The notes beneath the pieces are model-generated. The model saw nothing but the letters and a program-made list of their open reading frames with translations. It did not search any database and was not told where the DNA came from. Below, piece after piece: positions 9,341 to 17,682 of a stretch of DNA of 64,000 bases; positions within the stretch are counted from its first letter, which is position 1, and every line of letters begins with the position of its first letter. The position numbers and the translations under genes are program-made. This DNA is from Bacilli bacterium (GTDB lineage Bacteria > Bacillota_I > Bacilli_A > ML615J-28 > CAG-313): positions 1 through 64,000 of the forward strand of contig JAFQFT010000011.1 of NCBI GenBank assembly GCA_017398545.1. The letters run 5' to 3'.

Positions 9341-9756
9341 TACTTAACTTCTTCTATTACAATTTTATATTTTGAATCAAGATTTTTTGACTTTAAGAAT
9401 AGTTCAAGTTCTTTTTGAAGTTCTTTTTCAGTAATGTGATTATAATGTGGGACAGGTTTAGTTTTAGCTTCTTTTGCTCCTTTTTTAATGTTTTCAATAA
9501 CAAGCTTAACCTTTGCTTTAAAACCTTTAGTATGTAAGAATTCATAAAATTCTCTATTGTTTTCAATTGAAGCAGCTTTTACTTCATTGAAGTTTTGCAC
9601 ATCAATTTCATGTTGATGCTTAGCACTTTCTTTCATATTAGCAAATGCTAATTTAAATTTAGCTTTAATACCTTTTGTTTTTAGAAACTCCATGAATTGT
9701 TCATTCAATTCATTAACCTCTTTAACTATAGTTTCATTTAATTCTTGTTCACTCAT
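9340..9756 (-). CDS. small protein with three copies of a charged FL.TKG.KAK motif
   Basis: Not recognised. The 138 residues consist of three related units, each with an aromatic/FL start, then TKG or SKN, then a basic segment: FMEFLKTKGIKAKFKLAF, FYEFLHTKGFKAKVKLVI and a diverged ELFLKSKNLDSKYKIVI. Linkers are Glu/Lys/Gln rich and helical. No signal peptide or membrane segment. Its stop overlaps the cls start, so a role linked to the membrane or to cardiolipin synthase is possible but unproven. The units may be amphipathic membrane-binding helices. Confidence 0.7.
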   Translation of the reverse strand: MSEQELNETIVKEVNELNEQFMEFLKTKGIKAKFKLAFANMKESAKHQHEIDVQNFNEVKAASIENNREFYEFLHTKGFKAKVKLVIENIKKGAKEAKTKPVPHYNHITEKELQKELELFLKSKNLDSKYKIVIEEVK

Positions 9757-9769
9757 TTTAAATTCTCCT

Positions 9770-10633
9770 TTAATTTTTTATTTGTTTTAATTGTTTTTTA
9801 GTCTTAATAATGATTAGTAGTGATATCGCAATTATAAATAGCGCAACTACACTTCCAACAAAAGTTAAAATTATTTTTTTAAATTCAATTACATCTTCAC
9901 CACCAAAAGTAGTAAGCATTGTTGTTGTAAGTGTTACCATTGATACACATGCTGCAACAAGTGATATTGCTTTTGTTGCTAAATATACTGGACTATTATA
10001 TTTACGATATTTAATAAAATTAATAATTGAAAAAGTAAAAGTAAAAAATGTATAAGCAGCAAGTGTAATTGTTGTTACTTCATGATGATAAAATGTTCTT
10101 CCAAAATAAGTAATGTAAAAAATTATTACAGAAACAGCTATATTCATAAATAATAACAACCAACCACATATATTATATCTTTTAAGTTCTAATTCAAATA
10201 ATTCTCCAGCTTTATGTTTTGTTGTATGTCTAACAAGATAAAATCTCATTACCGCAAGCATTATATAATATGTAGCCATTGAATAAAACCAAAATGACAT
10301 ATGATAAAAACCTAAACATAATTGAAATAGCGCATAAGCTATATTCCATATTAAAGAACTATATAATGTAATATTAATTCTAAAATGTGTATCAGTTGTA
10401 AGTCGTCTTAAATATTTATTATCTGCTTTTACTTTCTTAAACCAATTTATCATATTTGGTATTCTTAAACAAACAAGTGTTAAAGAATAAAAAGCAAAGA
10501 CATATGAAATAATACTAATAATTTCAGTACTACCTAAGTATAATAATGAACATATCATCAATACCATTGAGATAGGAAATAGCACTAAAATTACTGCAAT
10601 ATGTGGATATAATATTTTCTTAATAATATTCAT
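9770..10633 (-). CDS. multi-pass membrane protein of unknown function
   Basis: Not recognised. 287 residues with about eight hydrophobic helices in pairs and short basic cytoplasmic loops (for example WFKKVKADNKYLRR, KYRKYN); no catalytic motif visible. First gene of a co-directional run with the repeat protein (13 nt away), cls and the ABC block, so it probably leads that operon. Confidence 0.65.
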   Translation of the reverse strand: MNIIKKILYPHIAVILVLFPISMVLMICSLLYLGSTEIISIISYVFAFYSLTLVCLRIPNMINWFKKVKADNKYLRRLTTDTHFRINITLYSSLIWNIAYALFQLCLGFYHMSFWFYSMATYYIMLAVMRFYLVRHTTKHKAGELFELELKRYNICGWLLLFMNIAVSVIIFYITYFGRTFYHHEVTTITLAAYTFFTFTFSIINFIKYRKYNSPVYLATKAISLVAACVSMVTLTTTMLTTFGGEDVIEFKKIILTFVGSVVALFIIAISLLIIIKTKKQLKQIKN

Positions 10634-10723
10634 TACTTTTCCCTCTTATTAATTTATACATTTATATTATATATTAAAATATAGTTAAACACAACATCAC
10701 AAAAGACAAAAAGTGTTGTTTTT

Positions 10724-10754
10724 TAAAAAACAACAACTAAAAAGTTGTTGTTTT
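10724..10754 (-). terminator. terminator after the small membrane protein gene
   Basis: A 12-bp stem AAAACAACAACT / AGTTGTTGTTTT followed by a U-run on the minus strand, immediately downstream of the stop at 10758. Confidence 0.75.
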
Positions 10755-10757
10755 AAA

Positions 10758-11003
10758 TTATTTAATTACTTTACATTGTACTAATATAGCAATAACAATA
10801 CCTGCAGTAACATATAAATCTAATAAACCACCTACAAGTCCAAGTAATACACCAACAAATGGTAAATTAATTAAACCTGCAAGACCTATTACCACACCAC
10901 CAACAATACCAATTACTACATAGATAATAATACCAATAATTAATTTTGCTACTTCACCAACATATGAAAATGATATTGGAAATAATTTTTTAAGTAAATC
11001 CAT
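10758..11003 (-). CDS. small two-helix glycine-rich membrane protein
   Basis: Not recognised. 81 residues: a short basic N-terminus (MDLLKKLFPIS), then two hydrophobic segments rich in Gly/Val/Ile with G-G-V-V-I-G and L-G-L-V-G-G spacing, suggesting tight helix packing. Good ribosome site (GAAAGGAG). It follows the MATE gene by 16 nt and precedes a terminator, so it is the last gene of that transcript. Confidence 0.65.
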   Translation of the reverse strand: MDLLKKLFPISFSYVGEVAKLIIGIIIYVVIGIVGGVVIGLAGLINLPFVGVLLGLVGGLLDLYVTAGIVIAILVQCKVIK

Positions 11004-11019
11004 CTTTTTCTCCTTTCTT

Positions 11020-12381
11020 CTAATTAGAAATTTTATTTAAAGCTTTCTTAAATTTAAAGCTAAACAAACAAATCGTAAATAATACCGCTAAAACATCCGC
11101 AATAGGTTCCGCAAGATAAACACCTTTTACAGGATCTTCTACTAAATATGGAATTATATAAATAAGTGGTATCAAAACAATAATTTTTCTAAATACTGCA
11201 ACACTAATAGAACTAAGCGAACTACCAATTGATACAAACGTCATTTGACAAGCTATTTGAATACCAAATAAACATAACCCACCGCAATATATCCTAAGCA
11301 TCCTAGCAGTAAATGGAACAAGTAATTCATCATTAGTAAATATACTTGCAAAACCTTTAGGGAATAGCATTATTGAAGCCCATAATACTAATGAATAAGA
11401 CAAACATACAATTGTTAATAGTTTAAATATTGATTTTACTCTTTCTTTATTTTTAGCACCATAATTATAACTAATAATTGGTTGTGCTCCTTGAGCAACA
11501 CCTTGCATCGGCATCATTGCAAATTGCATAACACTTGATAAAATTGTCATTGCACCTACTTCTAAATCACCACCATAATGTTGAAGTGAAGAATTAAAAC
11601 AAATTGCAATCACACTTTCACTAGCTTGCATAATAAATGTTGCAAGGCCAAGTAAGATACAAGGCAAAATTACATTTGCTTTAAGCTTCATTGTAGAAGT
11701 CTTTAACTTAATAAATGTTTTATTACTTCTTAAGAAGCTTAAAACCCAAACTGTTGAAGCAGCTTGTGCAATAATAGTAGCTAAAGCTGCGCCGCTTACT
11801 CCCATGTTCAATGCAAAAATAAAGATTGGGTCTAATATTATATTAATCATTGCACCTATTGCAACACTGATCATACTATGTTTTGTAAAGCCTTGACATG
11901 AAATAAACCCATTCATTCCAAGTGTAAGTTGTACAAATATTGTACCTATAGCATAAATATTCATATAGCTTGTTGCATATGATATTGTATCACTACTTCC
12001 ACCAAAAGCCATTAAAAGAGGCTCACTAAATAATAGTAGTAATATTGTCAAAACAATTGATATAATAATTTGTAAAGTAAAACAATTACCTAATATTTCT
12101 TCTGCATCGGCATATTTTTTTTCGCCCATCTTTATTGAAGCGCGTGGAGCACCACCAGATGATATTAATGCTGCAAAAGCAGAAACAATTAATATAAGTG
12201 GTAAACAAACTCCAACTCCAGTTAACGCAATACTTCCAACATCTTTCATATGCCCAATATAAACTCTATCAATAATATTATAAAGCATATTTACAAGTTG
12301 TGCTATAACTGATGGAATTGCAAGTTTAAATAATAATTTTCCTATACTTTCTTTTCCAAGAAATTCTTTGCTGTCAGTCAT
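11020..12381 (-). CDS. MATE family multidrug/cation efflux protein
   Basis: 453-residue antiporter with twelve predicted helices in two homologous halves. Family features: GKLLFKLAIPSVIAQLV in helix 1, the IDRVYIGH motif after it, and PMQGVAQGAQPIISYNYGA in the second half. Exports cationic drugs or metabolites using sodium or protons. Co-directional with the upstream lipoprotein gene (58 nt) and the downstream small membrane protein. Substrate not predictable. Confidence 0.85.
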   Translation of the reverse strand: MTDSKEFLGKESIGKLLFKLAIPSVIAQLVNMLYNIIDRVYIGHMKDVGSIALTGVGVCLPLILIVSAFAALISSGGAPRASIKMGEKKYADAEEILGNCFTLQIIISIVLTILLLLFSEPLLMAFGGSSDTISYATSYMNIYAIGTIFVQLTLGMNGFISCQGFTKHSMISVAIGAMINIILDPIFIFALNMGVSGAALATIIAQAASTVWVLSFLRSNKTFIKLKTSTMKLKANVILPCILLGLATFIMQASESVIAICFNSSLQHYGGDLEVGAMTILSSVMQFAMMPMQGVAQGAQPIISYNYGAKNKERVKSIFKLLTIVCLSYSLVLWASIMLFPKGFASIFTNDELLVPFTARMLRIYCGGLCLFGIQIACQMTFVSIGSSLSSISVAVFRKIIVLIPLIYIIPYLVEDPVKGVYLAEPIADVLAVLFTICLFSFKFKKALNKISN

Positions 12382-12439
12382 ATCTACCTCAATATAATAT
12401 ATTCTTAATTTAAATTAATTATTAACAAATCTAATTTTC

Positions 12440-12943
12440 TTATTCAACCTTAAATTTAAATTCACAAGGTTCTACAATTCTTTTCTTATTTAAATAATAA
12501 TTAGCATAACAAATTACTTCATATGTTCCTTTTTCAGTAATTGGAACTTTAATATTACTAGTTGATGAAATTACAAAAACACCATCACTTTCTTCTTTAT
12601 AATCAGCTTTTGATGTTGCAGTATCTTCACTTAAAACTGTTGATAATAATTCTTTTCCATTTAACTTTACAACATATGTAACATTAATCATTCCAACTTT
12701 TACTTTAGGTAAATCATTAGGGTTTGAACTTTTTACTTCATAATTAAAATCAGTTACCAAAATAATATAATCACGATATAATTTATCTTTGGCAATCGTT
12801 GCATTATTAAAAAAACTTTTTGTCTCTACATTTGTTTCATAATAAAAAGCTTTTTCAACCACAAACTCTGCTGTTTTATTTTTACAGCCCCATAAAGATA
12901 TTGACAAAATACTTAATACCAATAAACTAAATAATTTTTTCAT
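12440..12943 (-). CDS. lipoprotein of unknown function
   Basis: 167 residues with a clear lipoprotein signal: MKK, hydrophobic segment, then lipobox SLWGC (Cys about 20). The mature part is mostly beta-strand with a pattern seen in extracellular Ig-like domains (GMINVTYVVKLNG, KGTYEVICYANYYL). Anchored outside the membrane. Lies just upstream of the MATE gene. Family not recognised. Confidence 0.65.
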   Translation of the reverse strand: MKKLFSLLVLSILSISLWGCKNKTAEFVVEKAFYYETNVETKSFFNNATIAKDKLYRDYIILVTDFNYEVKSSNPNDLPKVKVGMINVTYVVKLNGKELLSTVLSEDTATSKADYKEESDGVFVISSTSNIKVPITEKGTYEVICYANYYLNKKRIVEPCEFKFKVE

Positions 12944-12980
12944 TTCAACACCTCTTACATATTATTATAACATAAAATAT

Positions 12981-13018
12981 AAAAAAATAATAGGATAAAG
13001 TTTAACTTTATCCTATTA
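12981..13018 (-). terminator. terminator after the 579-residue membrane protein gene
   Basis: A 13-bp stem TAATAGGATAAAG / CTTTATCCTATTA with a U-run on the minus strand. Confidence 0.8.
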
Positions 13019-13021
13019 ACT

Positions 13022-14758
13022 TTACTCATTCTTTATATCAACAACTAAATTATAAGTTGGATATTCATTATATACAATAGTTACAGATTCACCAACGCTT
13101 AAGAATCTTGCAACAAGAGATATATTAATATCACATGAGAAATATGCATTAGGCATTGTATCAATCATAAATTCAATAGTTGATCCTAAATCTCTAATTT
13201 TTGTAACAGTACCTTTTATTTCTTTATTTTCTTTTTGAACAATCGATTCATTTGAAAGTAGGCTATCATATTCTATTTTAGCAGAAGTTATATCTGTTCC
13301 CATACCAACAAGTGATCCTGTATCAACATTTAAGAAAACAATTTTTTGTGATTGAACATCATTTTTTAATACCACAAAATATGTAGGAACACCATGATAA
13401 CTAACTAGAATAGGCCAAGTTGCCTCTAAGGCTTGAGCTTTTACTCTTTCATCATACATTGCGATTTCTCTTGCACGCATTTCTGTAATACCAGGACATG
13501 AATATCTAATTGCTTCTTTAGTTTTTAGATTTATAATTAAGAATCCAATTGATGTTTGGTCATTTTCATTAGGTGATGTAATACACGAAATATAATATGT
13601 TGCATTATTTTTAAGTAGATAATTATAACCATCGCTTAATTGGAAAACTTCTTTTTTAGCAAAAAATCTATTCCAGAAACCATTTTTTAAACTTAATGCA
13701 TTATTTGCTTGAGTCTCCATTACTTTTTCATCAACACAACGTTGTACCCAAGAAGGTTGTTCACCTAAATTATATTTATTTATTTCACCAGTAATTGGAT
13801 TAACAAGTAACACTCCACTAGGTGTTGCACCATCAAAAACACCAATTTCTTTTTTAATTGTTGGTACTACCCAATAAGGATTACCATCATTATCAATTTC
13901 AAAATACTTGTGATTATATAAAACAGTTGGATATTTACTTCTAATATGACGATCTAAGTCATATTTAAAAATACCTGATGGCATATATTTAAGACCATTA
14001 TTTTCATCAAACTTAACAAGTTTAGCCTCTTGTGTAACGACATTTACTTCAATATAACCAATCGTACCCTCATTCATTCTTGACATTGATACAAATACAT
14101 TTTCGTACTCAAGTGGTGTAACTCTTAAAAGTTCCGTATCACCATTTCTTTCAACACTAATTATTGTAAAGTTATCAATATCAATTGAATATTGTGCACC
14201 ATATTCATCTAATTTTGCTTGGGCAAGTTTAGCTGCAAGAGCTTTATCAATTACAGGAAGTTCTACTTCACCTTCTTCATAATCAAATGTCTTATTTAAA
14301 TCTTCAGTTGTACCAGTTGTAATTTCAAGTTGACTAGCATAAGCTTTTGCATTAAATAATTTAATACCAGTAAGCTTCAATACTCCAACTAAAGTTAAAC
14401 CTAAAACAAGTACTACTGCTAGTGATTTTAATATCGCTTTATAATTAGCAAAATGACTTTCTTTAGAAACATAAGTCTTTACCCATTTACCTGTACCACT
14501 TTCATATCGATACCCTTTAAATCTAGTCTCAGTAGATTCATTTTGACGTTTCTTATTTTTTAAGATAAAAAATAACGATACCGGTAACCCAATAATAAGT
14601 AGTAATGTAAAATAGAAGGATTCACTAGCAAGATTTAAAAAAGGGAGTCCAAAATAAATTACAATAAAAATAATTATTAAATAAGATATAGAATAAATTA
14701 ACACACTAAGTTTTAATAATTCTTTCCAGGGAATAGGTTGTTTTTCTTTTTCGTTCAT
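13022..14758 (-). CDS. large membrane-anchored protein of unknown function
   Basis: Not assigned. From the ATG at 14758 (10 nt behind AAGGAG) it is 578 residues: two close helices (about 17-60), a cytoplasmic loop, a third helix (about 108-130), then a long extracellular part. That part is built from beta-rich segments with lines such as GTIGYIEVNVVTQEAKLV, GVLLVNPITGEINKYNLG and IGFLIINLKTKEAIRYS, which recall PepSY-like repeats. An upstream ATG at 14791 lies before the ribosome site and is not used. Monocistronic, between two terminators. Confidence 0.65.
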   Translation of the reverse strand: MNEKEKQPIPWKELLKLSVLIYSISYLIIIFIVIYFGLPFLNLASESFYFTLLLIIGLPVSLFFILKNKKRQNESTETRFKGYRYESGTGKWVKTYVSKESHFANYKAILKSLAVVLVLGLTLVGVLKLTGIKLFNAKAYASQLEITTGTTEDLNKTFDYEEGEVELPVIDKALAAKLAQAKLDEYGAQYSIDIDNFTIISVERNGDTELLRVTPLEYENVFVSMSRMNEGTIGYIEVNVVTQEAKLVKFDENNGLKYMPSGIFKYDLDRHIRSKYPTVLYNHKYFEIDNDGNPYWVVPTIKKEIGVFDGATPSGVLLVNPITGEINKYNLGEQPSWVQRCVDEKVMETQANNALSLKNGFWNRFFAKKEVFQLSDGYNYLLKNNATYYISCITSPNENDQTSIGFLIINLKTKEAIRYSCPGITEMRAREIAMYDERVKAQALEATWPILVSYHGVPTYFVVLKNDVQSQKIVFLNVDTGSLVGMGTDITSAKIEYDSLLSNESIVQKENKEIKGTVTKIRDLGSTIEFMIDTMPNAYFSCDINISLVARFLSVGESVTIVYNEYPTYNLVVDIKNE

Positions 14759-14821
14759 ATAATATTTTCTCCTTATACATATATTATACAATAAAAAAAA
14801 TTTAAATCAATATTTTAAAAG

Positions 14822-14847
14822 AAAAAAGGTGGAATAAATCCACCTTT
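14822..14847 (-). terminator. rplS terminator
   Basis: Stem AAAGGTGGA / TCCACCTTT followed by a U-run directly after the rplS stop on the minus strand. Confidence 0.8.
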
Positions 14848-14856
14848 AAATTGTAA

Positions 14857-15204
14857 CTATCTACGTTCTTTGATACGAGCTGCTTTAGCAGATAAATTAC
14901 GGATGTAATTAATCTTAGCACGACGTACAACACCGCGACGTACTACTTCAATCTTAGCAACAAGAGGGCTGTGAACTGGGAAAGTTCTTTCAACACCAAC
15001 GCCAGAAGAAATTTTACGAACTGTATAAGTTTCGCTAATTCCACCACCATGACGACCCATAACTAATCCTTCAAAAATTTGGATTCTTTCTTTGCCGCCT
15101 TCTTTGATTCTAACGTGTACTCTTAAAGTGTCACCAGGACGGAATTCAGGAACATCATTTTTCATGTAGCCTTTAGTTACCGCATTAATTAATTGTTGAC
15201 TCAT
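14857..15204 (-). CDS. rplS: 50S ribosomal protein L19
   Basis: 115-residue L19 at the 30S-50S interface. Characteristic segments: [48 protein letters not shown] and the basic C-terminus. The ATG at 15204 follows AAGGAG by 9 nt and gives the normal N-terminus MSQQLINAV; the ATG 24 nt upstream lies in the leader. In many Gram-positives rplS follows rimM-trmD directly; here it is some 7.4 kb away, with its own strong promoter and leader. Confidence 0.97.
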   Translation of the reverse strand: MSQQLINAVTKGYMKNDVPEFRPGDTLRVHVRIKEGGKERIQIFEGLVMGRHGGGISETYTVRKISSGVGVERTFPVHSPLVAKIEVVRRGVVRRAKINYIRNLSAKAARIKERR

Positions 15205-15302
15205 AATTCTACACTCCTTATCTTCCAATGTTCATTCACTACATAAAAGTCAAATTTGTAGTCAGCGGAACATCGTGCTTTACTGTAAGCGTTCTTACAG
15301 CC
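15205..15302 (-). promoter_or_regulatory. probable L19 leader (autoregulatory mRNA structure)
   Basis: About 98 nt between the predicted start of transcription and the rplS ATG fold into a hairpin CTGTAAG-aac-GCTTACAG and a second long-range pairing (ATGTTC...GAACAT enclosing CTACA...TGTAG) that ends next to the ribosome site. Ribosomal protein L19 leaders are known in low-GC Gram-positives and let L19 repress its own mRNA. Match is by position and fold, not by covariance search. Confidence 0.6.
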
Positions 15303-15307
15303 TTTAT

Positions 15308-15336
15308 ATTATACCACATTTTTACATCTATTGCAA
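15308..15336 (-). promoter_or_regulatory. rplS promoter
   Basis: On the minus strand TTGCAA, 17 nt, TATAAT, the spacing and -10 of a strong vegetative promoter, placed about 100 nt before the rplS ribosome site. Confidence 0.75.
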
Positions 15337-15424
15337 ATACTAAACATTTATTTTTATAAGTTAATATATCTTTTTTTAAAGTATTTTATGATATAATAAA
15401 CATATATTATATGAGGAGAAAATT

Positions 15425-16270
15425 ATGCCTTTACTTATCGGAGAAATTAATAAATTACGTGTTAAAAGAGAAACAGATATTAGTTATATTTTAGTAAACG
15501 ATACTGAACCAGTGGAAGTATTTATGCACTTTAACCAATCAACAAGACACTTAGTAGAAAATGAATTAGTTGAAGTATTTTTATATTATGATAACAAACA
15601 TCGTCTTTGCGCAACAATGGAAGATCCAATCATTACAACAAAAAAATATGGTTTTGTTAAATGTGTTGCTGTTAAAGAAAACGTTGGTTGCTTTATGAAT
15701 ATTGGAACTGCTAAAGATATTTTATTATCAAAAGATATTTTGCCAACTAATACTAAAGCATGGCCACGTCCTAACGATATGTTACCTTGTATCTTAAAAG
15801 TAAAGAAAGACTCACTAATTTGCAAAATTATTTCACGTGATGACATTACAGTTAAAAATGCTTCTTTAAAAATAAACGATACAACATCTGCATATGTTAC
15901 ATCATTTACATCAACGGGTCTACTTGCAATAGATGAAGAATTTAATGTAATATATGTTCACAAAAGTATGATTAGAAAAAAATATCGTATTGGTGAAGAA
16001 ATCATTCTTACTATTATTAATATCAATAGTAAAGGAGAATACAATGGTTCTACCATTACACAAAAAGAAACAATGAGACTTTCAGATAGCGAAATGTTAC
16101 TTAATTACTTAAAAGAAATGGGAGGAGTCATTCCACTAGGTAATTTATCAACACCTGAAGATATTGCTAAAATATTTACTTTAAGCAAAAGTGCATTTAA
16201 ACGAGCAGTAGGAGCACTATATAAAGAAAGATTGATAGAAATAGAAGATTATCGTATAATTCTGAAATAA
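15425..16270 (+). CDS. cvfB: CvfB/YitL-family S1 RNA-binding protein
   Basis: 281 residues: three S1-like OB domains (about 1-62, 70-135, 145-212) and a C-terminal winged helix ending SKSAFKRAVGALYKERLIEI, the arrangement of CvfB (conserved virulence factor B), a cytoplasmic RNA-binding regulator. Divergent from rplS, with TATAAT at about 15396 and GAGGAG before the ATG. Monocistronic. High confidence for the family; the precise RNA targets are unknown. Confidence 0.88.
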   Translation: MPLLIGEINKLRVKRETDISYILVNDTEPVEVFMHFNQSTRHLVENELVEVFLYYDNKHRLCATMEDPIITTKKYGFVKCVAVKENVGCFMNIGTAKDILLSKDILPTNTKAWPRPNDMLPCILKVKKDSLICKIISRDDITVKNASLKINDTTSAYVTSFTSTGLLAIDEEFNVIYVHKSMIRKKYRIGEEIILTIININSKGEYNGSTITQKETMRLSDSEMLLNYLKEMGGVIPLGNLSTPEDIAKIFTLSKSAFKRAVGALYKERLIEIEDYRIILK

Positions 16271-16275
16271 GAAAT

Positions 16276-16307
16276 AAAAGTCATTTCATTAAAGAAATGG
16301 CTTTTTT
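16276..16307. terminator. bidirectional terminator between cvfB and the chaperone gene
   Basis: Stem AAGTCATTTC / GAAATGGCTT with T-runs on both sides, serving the convergent genes. Confidence 0.75.
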
Positions 16308-16310
16308 AAT

Positions 16311-16727
16311 TTAATCATTATTTATATAACTCAATACAACTTCTTGATCTAGACAAATATTTTTTAAATTTACAATAGGTAACCTTACTAATTCTCTACT
16401 ATCATCACAAAATTCATTAATTTTTTGTCTTATAAAAGGGAAAACAATCGAAAAGAACATTGAATCTCTTATATTATTTTCTAATGAACTATACCACTTT
16501 ATATCATTAATTAAAAAAGCAGTTAAAAATATAAAATTAGATTCTTCATTATCTTTAAAATCTAAGTTAACACTTACACAAAACGAATAAACATTATCTT
16601 CATTATTATAATTACGATTTATTATTTTAAATGAAAATTTACTTAGTTTTTCATCATTATAACGATGAAAATTAACTTTTAATAATTTATATCCTAAAAA
16701 TTCATAAACAGGTTTATTTCCAATCAT
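16311..16727 (-). CDS. SecB-like chaperone of a toxin-antitoxin-chaperone module
   Basis: 138 residues. The C-terminal half carries the SecB pattern: FFSIVFPFIRQKINEF (91-106) followed by a short insert and LPIVNLKNI (116-124), matching the LFPYARE...LAPVNF region of SecB; the N-terminal half alternates strands like SecB. It lies third behind a toxin-like and an XRE antitoxin gene, the same order as the HigB1-HigA1-SecB (TAC) operon of Mycobacterium tuberculosis, where the chaperone protects the antitoxin. Gram-positives of this type do not normally have export SecB, which favours the TAC role. Own AGGAGG site, 9 nt after the antitoxin stop. Confidence 0.72.
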   Translation of the reverse strand: MIGNKPVYEFLGYKLLKVNFHRYNDEKLSKFSFKIINRNYNNEDNVYSFCVSVNLDFKDNEESNFIFLTAFLINDIKWYSSLENNIRDSMFFSIVFPFIRQKINEFCDDSRELVRLPIVNLKNICLDQEVVLSYINND

Positions 16728-16736
16728 TTCGTCCTC

Positions 16737-17186
16737 CTAGCAACATAATCCTAAAATAGAATTTGTTTCCTTATTTATTAAAGAATCTTTATTATCTAAT
16801 ATATTAGTTTGTTGATTACTATCTAAAAATACAGAATATCTATTAGAAAATTTAACATTAGAATCAGCTGAAACCGGTACTATAAACTCCTTAATTTCTC
16901 CTTTTATAAACTCAAAACTATATATTTGATTTATTAAATTATGATCTTTATCAATCAAAAATAAAAGTCTAGCTGAACAACCTTTTACAGGATTAACTCC
17001 TTGTTCCCATTTTTCAATTGTTTTCTTTGTAACACCTAAGATAGATGCAAAAACAGTTTGTGACATATTCAAATCTTTTCTTAATTTTTTTACAAACTCA
17101 CCATTAACTTTCGCTTCTATATCATTATATTCTACAGAATAACGATCAGCTTTTTTCAAAATCTCAATAATATTCTTTTTACTCAT
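16737..17186 (-). CDS. XRE/HigA-type antitoxin with C-terminal extension
   Basis: 149 residues from the ATG at 17186 (7 nt behind AAAGGAG; one 6 nt upstream is too close). Helix-turn-helix at about 29-65 with SQTVFASILGVTKKTIEKWE, closing with SARLLFLIDK as in HigA/MqsA antitoxins. Residues 90-149 extend beyond the usual antitoxin end, where chaperone-dependent antitoxins carry their chaperone-addiction segment. Its start overlaps the toxin stop. Likely represses its own promoter at the palindrome 17637-17649. Confidence 0.75.
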   Translation of the reverse strand: MSKKNIIEILKKADRYSVEYNDIEAKVNGEFVKKLRKDLNMSQTVFASILGVTKKTIEKWEQGVNPVKGCSARLLFLIDKDHNLINQIYSFEFIKGEIKEFIVPVSADSNVKFSNRYSVFLDSNQQTNILDNKDSLINKETNSILGLCC

Positions 17187-17604
17187 TTTCATTCTCCTTT
17201 ATGACTTCATTATAATAATATGATAAGATCTTTTTAGCTAACTTTAATTCATTAGCACTTAAATCCTCTTTTTTATTTTTAGCATAAATATGTAATATAA
17301 TGCATAGCATATTTGTTTTGTCCACTAATGTAATACATCTTAATGAAACTTTTTTTCTTTCATTTTCTAATTTTATTCTAATTTTAGCTAATATTATATA
17401 TATTTTATTATTATTATCAATCTTATAGTCTAATTTTACACATTCTTTTCGATTAAACCCCATTACAATTTGACATACAACCTCTTGTATGATTTTCTCT
17501 TTTAATTCTATTCCTATTTTTTTTAAATCATTCTTTAAATTAAACGGATTATTAGGAAACAAATCTTTTAACTTATCTTCTATTAGTATTACATCATACT
17601 TCAT
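17179..17604 (-). CDS. RelE/HigB-like toxin
   Basis: 141 residues, first gene of the trio, with AGGAGG 6 nt before the ATG. The C-terminal half has the RelE/HigB-type order of strands and helix: KKVSLRCITLVDKTNMLCIILHIY then AKNKKEDLSANELKLAKKIL, resembling the xxLhxFxKKtqktP..ei..A pattern of HigB. Such toxins cleave mRNA at the ribosome. The N-terminus is longer than in classical HigB. Assignment rests on this weak pattern plus strong context, so moderate confidence. Confidence 0.6.
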   Translation of the reverse strand: MKYDVILIEDKLKDLFPNNPFNLKNDLKKIGIELKEKIIQEVVCQIVMGFNRKECVKLDYKIDNNNKIYIILAKIRIKLENERKKVSLRCITLVDKTNMLCIILHIYAKNKKEDLSANELKLAKKILSYYYNEVIKENENE

Positions 17605-17622
17605 AACATACCTCCTAAATTA

Positions 17623-17651
17623 ATTATATCAAAATATACAAATTTTGTAAA
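17623..17651 (-). promoter_or_regulatory. promoter and palindromic operator of the toxin-antitoxin-chaperone operon
   Basis: Minus-strand TTTACA, 17 nt, TATAAT. A perfect palindrome TACAAA-T-TTTGTA (17637-17649) overlaps the -35 box, the place for repression by the antitoxin's helix-turn-helix. Confidence 0.65.
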
Positions 17652-17682
17652 GAAAAACACCCTATTTAATAGGGTGTTTTTC
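17652..17682 (-). terminator. terminator of the arsR-to-CA-tail operon
   Basis: A 13-bp stem AAAAACACCCTAT / ATAGGGTGTTTTT. The stop codon of the membrane protein gene lies in the loop, so the last codons are inside the hairpin. Confidence 0.8.
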
